Assembly (NCBI RefSeq): GCF_016742955.1 | Contig: NZ_JABBYC010000007.1 | Coordinates: 83,466 to 147,465 of the forward strand | Source of the DNA: Myceligenerans indicum | Lineage (GTDB): Bacteria > Actinomycetota > Actinomycetes > Actinomycetales > Cellulomonadaceae | Length of the DNA stretch: 64,000 bases | Direction of reading: 5' to 3' | In this document: in pieces, positions 17,412-24,303 of the stretch | Position numbering within the stretch: position 1 is the stretch's first letter | How the letters are laid out: every line of letters starts with the position of its first letter | The notes under the pieces: model-generated | The model's database searches: none | Seen by the model: the letters and a program-made list of their open reading frames with translations, nothing else | Told to the model about the DNA's origin: nothing | Made by a program: the position numbers and the translations under genes

Positions 17412-18305
17412 ATGCAGACCCGCAGCATCGGTGACCAGCAGGTGGGCGCGATCGGCCTCGGCGCGATGCCGATGTCCATCGAGGGCCGCCCCGACACCAC
17501 CCGGTCGATCGCCACCATCCACGCCGCGCTCGATGCGGGCGTCACCCTCATCGACACCGCCGACGCCTATCACCGCGAGGCCGACGAGGTGGGCCACAAC
17601 GAGGAGCTCATCGCCACGGCGCTGCGCACCTACGGCTCGTCCACCGATGACGTCCTGGTCGCCACCAAGGGCGGCCACCTGCGCCCGGGCGACGGTTCCT
17701 GGACGCAGAACGGCGACCCCGCCTACCTCAAGCAGGCCGCGAAGGAGTCCGCCCGGCGGCTCGGCGTCGAGGCCATCGGCCTGTACCAGTTCCACCGGCC
17801 CGACCCGGCGGTCCCGTACGCCGACTCGGTCGGCGCCGTCCGCGACCTGCTCGACGAGGGCGTCATCCGGATGGCGGGCATCTCGAACGCGAACCCGGAC
17901 CAGATCCGCGAGGCCAACGAGATCCTCGGCGGACGGCTGGTCTCCGTGCAGAACCAGTTCTCGCCACGCTTCCGCTCGTCGCTGCCGGAGCTGGAGCTGT
18001 GCGCCGAGCTGGGCATCGCCTTCCTGCCCTGGAGCCCGCTCGGCGGCATCGCCCTGGCCCGCTCCGGTGAGCTGGGCGCGGACTTCGCGCCCTTCGGCGA
18101 GATCGCCCGGGAACGGGGCGTGAGCCCGTTCCGGGTGGCGCTGGCCTGGGAGCTGGCGCTGGCGCCCGTCGTCGTCCCGATCCCCGGCGCCTCGCGGCCG
18201 GAGTCGATCAGGGACTCGGTCCAGGCGGCCGACCTCGTGCTGACCGACGACGAGATCGCGCGGCTGCGCGGATCCGGCGAGCGCACCGCGGAGGTGGCCC
18301 GATGA
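17412..18305 (+). CDS. Aldo-keto reductase
   Basis: ATG 17412 follows AAAGGAG; the protein is 297 residues. It has the (beta/alpha)8 AKR pattern with D and Y of the active site in LIDTADAYHREADEVGHNEE, K in VATKGGH and the H-bearing strand LYQFHRPDP. The C-terminal NADPH-binding segment is VVVPIPGASRPESIRDSV. It should reduce aldehydes or ketones with NADPH. Its stop overlaps the next aldo-keto reductase start by 4 nt, so the two are translationally coupled and probably controlled by the divergent LysR protein. Confidence 0.92.
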   Translation: MQTRSIGDQQVGAIGLGAMPMSIEGRPDTTRSIATIHAALDAGVTLIDTADAYHREADEVGHNEELIATALRTYGSSTDDVLVATKGGHLRPGDGSWTQNGDPAYLKQAAKESARRLGVEAIGLYQFHRPDPAVPYADSVGAVRDLLDEGVIRMAGISNANPDQIREANEILGGRLVSVQNQFSPRFRSSLPELELCAELGIAFLPWSPLGGIALARSGELGADFAPFGEIARERGVSPFRVALAWELALAPVVVPIPGASRPESIRDSVQAADLVLTDDEIARLRGSGERTAEVAR

Positions 18306-19234
18306 AGACCTTCACCCTTCCCGGTACGGACATCGTCGCGCCGAACGTCGTGCTCGGCCTGATGCGTATCCAGGAGAAGTCCGACGACGAGGTGCGCACC
18401 CTCGTGCACACCGCGCTCGACGAGGGCATCACCTTCGTCGACCACGCCGACGTCTACGGCTCCGAGCTGCACGGGTGCGAGCGGCGCTTCGCCGAGGCGA
18501 TGCGGCTGACGCCGTCCGAGCGTGAGCGGCTGGTGATCCAGACCAAGTGCGGCATCGTGCGCGACGGGCCGTACTTCGACTTCTCCTACGAGCACATCGT
18601 GAACTCGGTCGAGGGATCGCTCCAGGCGCTCGACACGGACTACCTGGACATTCTCCTGCTGCACCGGCCCGACGCGCTGGTGGAGCCGGAGGAGGTCGCG
18701 CGAGCGTTCGACGACCTGTCGGCGGCCGGCAAGGTGCGGGCGTTCGGCGTCTCGAACCACACGCCCGGACAGATCGAGCTGCTGCGCCGGGCCGTGTCCC
18801 AGCCGATCGTCGCCAACCAGCTGCAGCTGTCGCTGCCGCATGCCGCGATCGTGGCCCAGGGCGTCGCGGCCAACATGGTGGGCCTGGACCAGTCGACCAG
18901 CCGGGACGCCGGAGTGCTCGACTACTGCCGGCTGAACGACATCACGGTCCAGGCGTGGTCGCCGTTCCAGGCGGGGTTCTTCACCGGGACGTTCCTCGGG
19001 TCCTCGCAGTTCGCGGAGCTGAACGCCGTCATCGACCGCCTCGCCGAGCGGTACGACGTCCCGCCCATCGCGATCGCGACGGGCTGGATCACGCGTCACC
19101 CGGCCGGGATGCAGGTGGTGCTCGGCACCACGACGCCCGAGCGGGTCGCGGGCGCCGCGCAGGGGTCCGAGGTGCCGCTGACGCGGGCCGAGTGGTACGA
19201 GCTGTTCCGCGCGGCGGGTCATCTCGTCCCCTGA
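18302..19234 (+). CDS. Aldo-keto reductase, YdhF-like
   Basis: The 310-residue protein is coupled to the preceding reductase. Active-site residues are seen in FVDHADVYGSELHGCE, VIQTKCGI and ILLLHRPDALVEPEEVA. SNHTPGQIELL and NQLQLSLPHA resemble the YdhF/YcsN subgroup. Carbonyl reduction with NADPH is expected. Two different reductases in one operon may act on the same toxic carbonyl or on two oxidation states. That pairing is inference. Confidence 0.9.
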   Translation: MKTFTLPGTDIVAPNVVLGLMRIQEKSDDEVRTLVHTALDEGITFVDHADVYGSELHGCERRFAEAMRLTPSERERLVIQTKCGIVRDGPYFDFSYEHIVNSVEGSLQALDTDYLDILLLHRPDALVEPEEVARAFDDLSAAGKVRAFGVSNHTPGQIELLRRAVSQPIVANQLQLSLPHAAIVAQGVAANMVGLDQSTSRDAGVLDYCRLNDITVQAWSPFQAGFFTGTFLGSSQFAELNAVIDRLAERYDVPPIAIATGWITRHPAGMQVVLGTTTPERVAGAAQGSEVPLTRAEWYELFRAAGHLVP

Positions 19235-19277
19235 GCTGCCCGGGGCCCGTGCCCTGGTGACGCGGGGACGGCCGTCC

Positions 19278-19307
19278 CGGGACGGGGGCGGCCGGCCCCG
19301 CGTCCCG
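19278..19307 (+). terminator. Hairpin after the aldo-keto reductase operon
   Basis: CGGGACG..GGGGC / GCCCC..CGTCCCG forms a GC-rich stem with a GGCCG loop about 45 bp after the stop of the second reductase. Several other GGGAC/GTCCC palindromes overlap this stretch, so part of it may be regulatory. Confidence 0.45.
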
Positions 19308-19469
19308 GGACGCCGGCATCCGTGGCGGCAGTGGTGGGGCCGCCGTGGGTGTCCTCGGTCCCGCGGCCGAGGACCGTTGGTCCCTGGCCGGGCGGCCTGG
19401 TGGCGAGGAACGCTGGGGTGCAGGCTCGCCGTCCGAGGCGGGGAGGCACCGACCGACAGGAGCATCGCC

Positions 19470-19751
19470 ATGGCCCACACGTGGAACGTCGTCGTCCAGC
19501 TCTTCGACGCCGACGACATCGAGACCGAGGGCACCGAGACCACGGCCCACGCCGTGCTCACGACGTCGAGCGGAACCTCGCTGGAGAGCCGCGGGACGGC
19601 CCGGCGCAACCCGGACGACCCGGAGGTCCCGGAGATCGGCGAGGAACTCGCCACGGCGCGTGCCCTGCGTGACCTGGCGGACCAGCTCCTGCGGGTGACG
19701 TCGGACGACATCTCCCAGATCGAGCACCAGTCGATCCATCTGCGCAGATGA
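19470..19751 (+). CDS. DUF1876 family small protein
   Basis: ATG 19470 follows ACAGGAGC and gives 93 residues. It opens with AHTWNVVVQLFDADD, followed by ARRNPDDPEVPEIGEELATARALRDLADQL, which is the compact dsRBD-like fold of DUF1876. The family is actinobacterial and of unknown function. It is frequent beside universal stress protein and nitroreductase genes, as here, so a stress or dormancy role is likely but inferred. A bidirectional terminator separates it from the convergent stress protein gene. Confidence 0.85.
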   Translation: MAHTWNVVVQLFDADDIETEGTETTAHAVLTTSSGTSLESRGTARRNPDDPEVPEIGEELATARALRDLADQLLRVTSDDISQIEHQSIHLRR

Positions 19752-19817
19752 CGTCCCTGGCGCGCGCCGTAGGTGGGCCTTCGGGTGCGGCGCGTGGTGG
19801 GGAGTGGCAGGGGGATG

Positions 19818-19858
19818 ACCGGCCGTGCCGCGCGTTCGGGGCGCGTGGCACGGCCGGT
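19818..19858. terminator. Strong bidirectional hairpin between DUF1876 and universal stress protein genes
   Basis: ACCGGCCGTGCC pairs perfectly with GGCACGGCCGGT, and inner CGCGC/GCGCG pairs leave a small GTTCGGG loop. It lies between two convergent genes, 67 bp after one stop and 72 bp after the other. Confidence 0.7.
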
Positions 19859-19859
19859 C

Positions 19860-19909
19860 GCATGCCGGCGTCGCATGCCGGCGTCGCATGCCGGCGTCGC
19901 ATGCCGGCG
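19860..19909. repeat. 13-bp tandem repeat, four copies, between convergent genes
   Basis: The unit GCATGCCGGCGTC occurs at 19860, 19873, 19886 and 19899 (last copy incomplete at its end). Each unit holds the palindromes GCATGC and GCCGGC. It is next to the bidirectional hairpin and outside genes. Confidence 0.9.
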
Positions 19910-19929
19910 GGAGACCGGATAGAGGTGCG

Positions 19930-20754
19930 TCAGTCCTGCAGGATGGTCCTGGACCGGGCGGGCGCGACCGGGGCGTTCACCGGAGCGCCGCCGAGCGGGA
20001 CCACCTCGACGGGCGTGTCGGCGGCAGCGAGAACCGCTCGCGGCACCGGGCCGAGGCGGGCCAGGTGCCGCAGGTCCCGGTGGTGCCGGGCGACCAGCAC
20101 GACGTCGGCGTCGAGCGCGGCCCGAACGAGGGCGGGGGCCGCATCCCCGGAGGGGAACGAGGTCTCCACGGCGACGTCCGGGAAGGCGGCCGACCAGTCG
20201 CGGACGAGCGCCTCCAGGCGCATCGTCTCCTCGCCGACGTGCCCGCGTGCGTGGACGACCCGCAGGACCGCGTGCTGCGTGTCGGCGGCCGAGAACGCGG
20301 TCGCGAGCAACTTCCCGGAGTAGGCGCAGGACTTGACCCCGGCGACGACGCGGCGGTACCTCAGGCCCTGCCAGTCGGCCGGGACCACCACGACGGGACC
20401 CGTCGCCCGGGCCGCGACCTCGGTGGTCACGGCACCCAGGACGGGCTTCCCGGTGTCCTCGCGCGGGAGGCGGCCCAGCACGAGGAGGCCGGCGGCCGTC
20501 GTCGTCTCGACCAGTTCCGCCGTGCGCGAGCCCCGTTCGAGCAGCCAGTCGAACGTGACGTCGGTGGCGTCGGCGCAGGTCTGCGACATGCCCGGATCCA
20601 TGATCTCGTGCGACGGGCACCCGTGGTCGCTCAGCACATGGACCAGCCGCACGCCGGTGCCGCGGGCGCGTGCCTCCTGGATCGCGTAACGGATCGCTCC
20701 GGCGGTGCGGCGACCGTCGACGGCGACCACGACCCCGGGTGCGGCGCCGCTCAT
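19930..20754 (-). CDS. Universal stress protein, tandem Usp domains
   Basis: The 274-residue protein has two Usp folds, about residues 5-125 and 135-265. The first begins with VVVAVDGRRTAGAIRYAI and includes LVLGRLPREDTGKPVLGAVTTEV. The second begins with YRRVVAGVKSCAYSGKLL and ends VPRAVLAAADTPVEVVPL. The ATP-binding glycine motif is only partly kept. Tandem Usp proteins of this size are typical DosR-regulon members in mycobacteria. The start overlaps the nitroreductase stop by 4 nt, so it is the second gene of that operon. Confidence 0.9.
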   Translation of the reverse strand: MSGAAPGVVVAVDGRRTAGAIRYAIQEARARGTGVRLVHVLSDHGCPSHEIMDPGMSQTCADATDVTFDWLLERGSRTAELVETTTAAGLLVLGRLPREDTGKPVLGAVTTEVAARATGPVVVVPADWQGLRYRRVVAGVKSCAYSGKLLATAFSAADTQHAVLRVVHARGHVGEETMRLEALVRDWSAAFPDVAVETSFPSGDAAPALVRAALDADVVLVARHHRDLRHLARLGPVPRAVLAAADTPVEVVPLGGAPVNAPVAPARSRTILQD

Positions 20755-21743
20755 GACGACGTGTCCCTCGACCTGTCGTCACCTCCCGGCCCGCCCGCGG
20801 TGGCCAGGTCGTCGACGCTGCGGCGCGGTGCGTGCTCCTGTGCGGCGCTCGTGCCCAGCCGCATGAGCATCTGCGGGAACGAGTCGAGCGACAGTGCCCT
20901 GCGCAGGTCGTGGCGGGTGGTGGGGTTCTCCAGGACGGTCGTGGCGAACGACGCACGGACGAAGTACGTGGTGCCCGTCAGCAGGGCGTGCTCCAGGGCC
21001 TGACCCGCCGCCACCCAGTCCCGGGGCGAGTCACCCGGTGTCGCCAGGACGGCCATCGTCGAGCGCTGCTCGAAGTGTGCGCTGCCCTGGCCGGCGAGGA
21101 AGTGCCGGACCGGCGCGTCGTCGGAGTCCGGGACGGGACCGAGGAGCCCCTGGGGGATGCCGTCGTGCCGGTCGGCCGTGATCGCGGTCCAGGCTTCCTC
21201 CTCGGCGCGCGCGGCGGGGTCCTCGGCGGCGAGTTCCTCGGCACGGCGCACGAGACCGGTGACCTCCTGGCGCACCGGGTCGCTGGGCTGGATGAGCCGG
21301 AGCCGGGCGCCTTCCGTGTGGGCGGCCGCCTGGATGGCGGCCAGGACGTCCGTGGGCAGGGGTTCGTCGGCGAACGGCTCACGTGACGTCGACCGCCGGG
21401 TGATCGCGACCGACAGCTCGAGCTCGTCGCTGCTCGGGTCGCTGCCCGGCTCGAGGGAGACCTCGGCGACGAGGTGCTCGTCGTCCGGATCGGGCAGCAC
21501 ACGGGCGACCGCGACCAGCGATTCCCGGCGGGCCGCCGCCCGCGCGTTGAACAAGAACGCCCCGCAGCTGATCAGCATCTCGCGGCCCTGCGGGTCGCTG
21601 TGCCGCAGCTGCCTGGACGGATCGGCACGGAGGGTCAGCAGGCTGCCCGTGACGTCCACCTGCCAGGGCTGGGTGTTGTAGACGCTCGGCGCCCAGCTGG
21701 CCGCCTGCAGGATTCTCTCCACCCGTGCATCGACGTTGTTCAT
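20751..21743 (-). CDS. Acg-family nitroreductase-like flavoprotein
   Basis: The 330-residue protein starts after GAGGGAGACAACG. The motif AASWAPSVYNTQPWQVDV near the N terminus and ITRRSTSREPFADEPLP in the middle are those of the Acg (Rv2032/Rv3131) branch of FMN nitroreductases. Acg-type proteins are hypoxia-induced in mycobacteria and may sequester FMN rather than catalyse nitroreduction; that is family knowledge. It is first in an operon with the tandem stress protein. A DosR-like box lies 150 bp upstream. Confidence 0.88.
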   Translation of the reverse strand: MNNVDARVERILQAASWAPSVYNTQPWQVDVTGSLLTLRADPSRQLRHSDPQGREMLISCGAFLFNARAAARRESLVAVARVLPDPDDEHLVAEVSLEPGSDPSSDELELSVAITRRSTSREPFADEPLPTDVLAAIQAAAHTEGARLRLIQPSDPVRQEVTGLVRRAEELAAEDPAARAEEEAWTAITADRHDGIPQGLLGPVPDSDDAPVRHFLAGQGSAHFEQRSTMAVLATPGDSPRDWVAAGQALEHALLTGTTYFVRASFATTVLENPTTRHDLRRALSLDSFPQMLMRLGTSAAQEHAPRRSVDDLATAGGPGGDDRSRDTSS

Positions 21744-21892
21744 CGTTGTCTCCCTCGTCGCTGGTCCGGCAGGTACGCATCGTCACCGCACCCGCCGCGA
21801 ACTGCTCGTGTGCCTACGGCTCAGAACATCACCCGGCCGTCCGGGTCGCCAGGGCAACAGGGCCTCTTCTCGGCGCCCTTCGTCCTGCCGCC

Positions 21893-21910
21893 CAGGGACC
21901 AAGGCCCCTG
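21893..21910. promoter_or_regulatory. DosR/DevR-like box upstream of the nitroreductase-Usp operon
   Basis: CAGGGACCAAGGCCCCTG is a palindrome with one mismatched pair. Its core GGGACC-AA-GGCCCC has the 14-bp geometry of the mycobacterial DosR box GGGACT-WW-AGTCCC. It is followed directly by TGTGCGCG, as is (one base further on) the related site at 22823. Confidence 0.6.
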
Positions 21911-21954
21911 TGCGCGCGGGCGTGACCTCCCGTGGCGCACCCGGCCGGAGCGGC

Positions 21955-22707
21955 TCACCGCGCGATGTAGCCACCGTCGACGTAGAGCTCGGCCCCCGTG
22001 ACGAAGGACGCGTCGTCGCTCGCGAGGAAGGCCGCGGCCGCCGCGATCTCCTCGGGGCGGCCCAGACGTCCCATGGGCGTCACGTCGAGCATCATGGTCT
22101 CGAAGTCGGTGCCGCGTGCCTGGTCGAGGATCGGGGTGTCGATGAAGCCCGGGTGGATCGAGTTGACACGCACCCCGTCACGGGCCCACGCGATCGCGAC
22201 GTTCTTGGTCAGCGTGCGCACGGCGCCCTTGGCGGCGTGATAGGCCGGTGACGTGCCGAAGCCGCCGCTGGTGCCGAAGATCGAGCTGATGTTGACCACC
22301 GAGCCGTGGCCGGAGGACTTGAGATGCTCCGCGGCGGCCCTCGTGCCCAGGAACACCCCGGTCTGGTCCACCGAGACCGTGTGCTCGTACTGCTCCAGGG
22401 TCGTGTCCTCGATGGTGCCGAGGCCGCCGATCCCGGCGTTGTTGACCAGGACGTCGAGCCCGCCGAACTCGGCCACGGCGCGCTCCACCACGGCGGCCCA
22501 CGCATCCTCGTCGGCCACGTCGTGATGCAGGAACAGGGCCCGGCCGCCCTCTCCGCGGATCTCGGCGGCGACCTTCTCGCCGGCGTCGTCCTGGACGTCG
22601 GTGACGAGCACCGCGGCCCCCTCCTCGGCGAACCGCAGGGCGATGGCCCGGCCGATGCCGCTGGCACCCCCTGTGACCAGTGCCGTCCTCTCGCGCAGTC
22701 GATCCAT
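21955..22707 (-). CDS. Short-chain dehydrogenase/reductase
   Basis: ATG 22707 follows CGGGAGGAG, and the protein is 250 residues. It has the classical SDR plan: cofactor motif TGGASGIGRAIA near the N terminus, D after VLVTDVQ favouring NAD(H), NNAG in VLVNNAGIGG, catalytic S in NISSIFG and Y-x3-K in YHAAKGA. The C-terminal FLASDDASFVTGAELYVDGG is standard. The substrate cannot be assigned. It is divergent from the flavodoxin operon, with a DosR-like box between them. Confidence 0.92.
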   Translation of the reverse strand: MDRLRERTALVTGGASGIGRAIALRFAEEGAAVLVTDVQDDAGEKVAAEIRGEGGRALFLHHDVADEDAWAAVVERAVAEFGGLDVLVNNAGIGGLGTIEDTTLEQYEHTVSVDQTGVFLGTRAAAEHLKSSGHGSVVNISSIFGTSGGFGTSPAYHAAKGAVRTLTKNVAIAWARDGVRVNSIHPGFIDTPILDQARGTDFETMMLDVTPMGRLGRPEEIAAAAAFLASDDASFVTGAELYVDGGYIAR

Positions 22708-22822
22708 GGTCGTCCACTCCTCCCGGAAGTCGCGTCGTGGGTCTCGGCCGGGTCCCCGGCCCCGCGCCGGAGACCGTTCCGGCACTCCTTCGAGTCTTCG
22801 CGCGCGGGCGCCGGCCGGGCAG

Positions 22823-22836
22823 GGGCCGAAAGGCCC
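22823..22836. promoter_or_regulatory. DosR/DevR-like box between SDR and flavodoxin operons
   Basis: The core GGGCCG-AA-AGGCCC is a 14-bp near-palindrome with the same spacing as the site at 21893. The flanks CAGGG at its left and TGTGCGCG after it are shared with that site. It is placed to serve the leftward SDR gene and the rightward flavodoxin-HAD-GH65-flavoprotein operon. Confidence 0.6.
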
Positions 22837-22938
22837 ATGTGCGCGGGACCGACGGCTCTGACCCGCGGCCGACCTGCCGTCAAAGGTGGTACCAGTGAGC
22901 CGAGGAAGAGCCGAGGCGCCGTCGAGGGAGGCGAGAAC

Positions 22939-23469
22939 GTGGTACGCGCACTGGTGATCTATGAGTCGATGTTCGGGAATACGGAGGCGCTGGCCCAGGT
23001 GATCGGAGCGGGCATCCGTGCCTCGATGCCCACCGACGTCGTCGAGGTGGGGGCCGCACCCGACGTCGTGCCCAGCGACGTGACCCTGCTCGTCGTGGGC
23101 GGTCCCACGCACGCCTTCGGCATGTCGTGGCCCTCGACCCGCCGCGACGCCGCCGGGATGACGAGCGACGTGATCTCCCGGCACCACGGCATCCGTGAAT
23201 GGCTCGGTGCCCTGCCCGGATCGGTGACCGGCGCCGACGCCGCCACGTTCGACACGCGCGTGACGTCGTACATCACCGGCTCGGCGGCGCGGGCGGCCGG
23301 GCGCAGGCTGGCGCGGCTGGGCTACCGGATCGTCGTCGCTCCCGCGAGCTTCCGTGTCACCGACGTCCAGGGCCCGCTGGCCGAGGGCGAGCTCGACCGT
23401 GCCCGGCAGTGGGGCAAGACGCTGGGCACCCGGGCCACGGCGACCAGCTCCGGCGGGCTGACGTACTGA
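22939..23469 (+). CDS. Flavodoxin family protein
   Basis: GTG 22939 follows GGGAGGCGAGAAC, and the protein is 176 residues. The FMN-phosphate loop is YESMFGNTEALAQ (residues about 7-19) and the second loop VVGGPTHAFGMS (about 53-65). It lacks a membrane anchor. It may act as an electron carrier for the neighbouring redox enzymes under low oxygen, or as a flavodoxin-like protein with a stress role. It is the first gene of the rightward operon of the dormancy-like island. Confidence 0.9.
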   Translation: MVRALVIYESMFGNTEALAQVIGAGIRASMPTDVVEVGAAPDVVPSDVTLLVVGGPTHAFGMSWPSTRRDAAGMTSDVISRHHGIREWLGALPGSVTGADAATFDTRVTSYITGSAARAAGRRLARLGYRIVVAPASFRVTDVQGPLAEGELDRARQWGKTLGTRATATSSGGLTY

Positions 23470-23505
23470 CCCGCGCCGGCAGCGTGCCGGCCGAAGGAGG
23501 CGGAC

Positions 23506-24303
23506 ATGACGACGGCGCTCGCCACCCTGGACCTCGGCGTCCTGGACGCCGTCGTTCTCGACACGGACGGTGTCATCACCGACACCGCCCGGGTGCACGC
23601 CGCCGCCTGGAAGCGGGCCTTCGACGAGATCCTCGGGGACAGGGATCGTGACCGGCGCGACGGCGGACGGCGCGAAGACACCCGCACGGCGCCGTTCGAC
23701 ATCGGGTCGGACTACCTGCGGTTCGTCGACGGCCGGTCGCGCGCGGACGGCGCCCGCACGTTCCTCGCCTCGCGCGGGATCGTGCTGCCCGAACGGGAGG
23801 GCGCCGGCTCGCTGGAGGCCCTTCTCGACCGCAAGACCGGGTACTTCCTCGAAGAGGTCGCGGAGCACGGGGTGCGGGCCTTTCCCTCCACGGTGACGCT
23901 CCTGCGCGAGCTGAGGGATCGGGGTGCGGGCATCGCAGCGGTCTCGGCGAGCCGCAACTGCGGCGCGGTGCTGCACGCGGCGGGCGTGGACGGCCTGGTC
24001 GACGTCCGGGTCGACGGCGTCGACGCGGCGCGGCTGGACCTGCCGGGCAAGCCCGATCCGGCCCTGTTCCAGGAAGCGGCGCGGCGCCTGGCCGTCCCAC
24101 CCGGCCGGTGCGCGCTGGTCGAGGACTCGCTGGTCGGCGTCGAGGCCGGCCGGCGCGGCGGGTTCGGGTCCGTGGTCGGCGTCGACCGGCAGGGCCGGCT
24201 GCGCGAGGACCTGGCCGGCCGCGGCGCGGACGTCGTGGTGCGCGACCTCGCCGAACTCACCCTGGTAGGGAGGCACCATGGAGCACGCCACCCTCTCGTA
24301 TGA
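23506..24303 (+). CDS. HAD-superfamily hydrolase/beta-phosphoglucomutase-like
   Basis: ATG 23506 follows AAGGAGG; the protein is 265 residues. HAD motif I is VVLDTDGVITDTA (about 16-28), motif II lies in AAVSASRN, K in PGKPDPALF, and motif IV in ALVEDSLVGVEAG. The four-helix cap and motif pattern match beta-phosphoglucomutase-like proteins, which use the glucose-1-phosphate made by GH65 phosphorylases. Its 3' end overlaps the GH65 start by 26 bp. In M. tuberculosis Rv2006 (OtsB1) the same two modules form one polypeptide. Confidence 0.9.
   Translation: MTTALATLDLGVLDAVVLDTDGVITDTARVHAAAWKRAFDEILGDRDRDRRDGGRREDTRTAPFDIGSDYLRFVDGRSRADGARTFLASRGIVLPEREGAGSLEALLDRKTGYFLEEVAEHGVRAFPSTVTLLRELRDRGAGIAAVSASRNCGAVLHAAGVDGLVDVRVDGVDAARLDLPGKPDPALFQEAARRLAVPPGRCALVEDSLVGVEAGRRGGFGSVVGVDRQGRLREDLAGRGADVVVRDLAELTLVGRHHGARHPLV

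Noticed and set aside
19265..19278. GGGACGGCCGTCCC, a perfect palindrome with DosR-box-like spacing before the DUF1876 gene
   Set aside because: It overlaps a cluster of GGGAC/GTCCC hairpins that look like the terminator of the aldo-keto reductase operon and lacks the AA/WW centre, so I did not call it a regulatory box.
19860..19909. Short repeats considered as a CRISPR array
   Set aside because: Units are 13 bp and directly adjacent, without spacers, and no cas gene is present.
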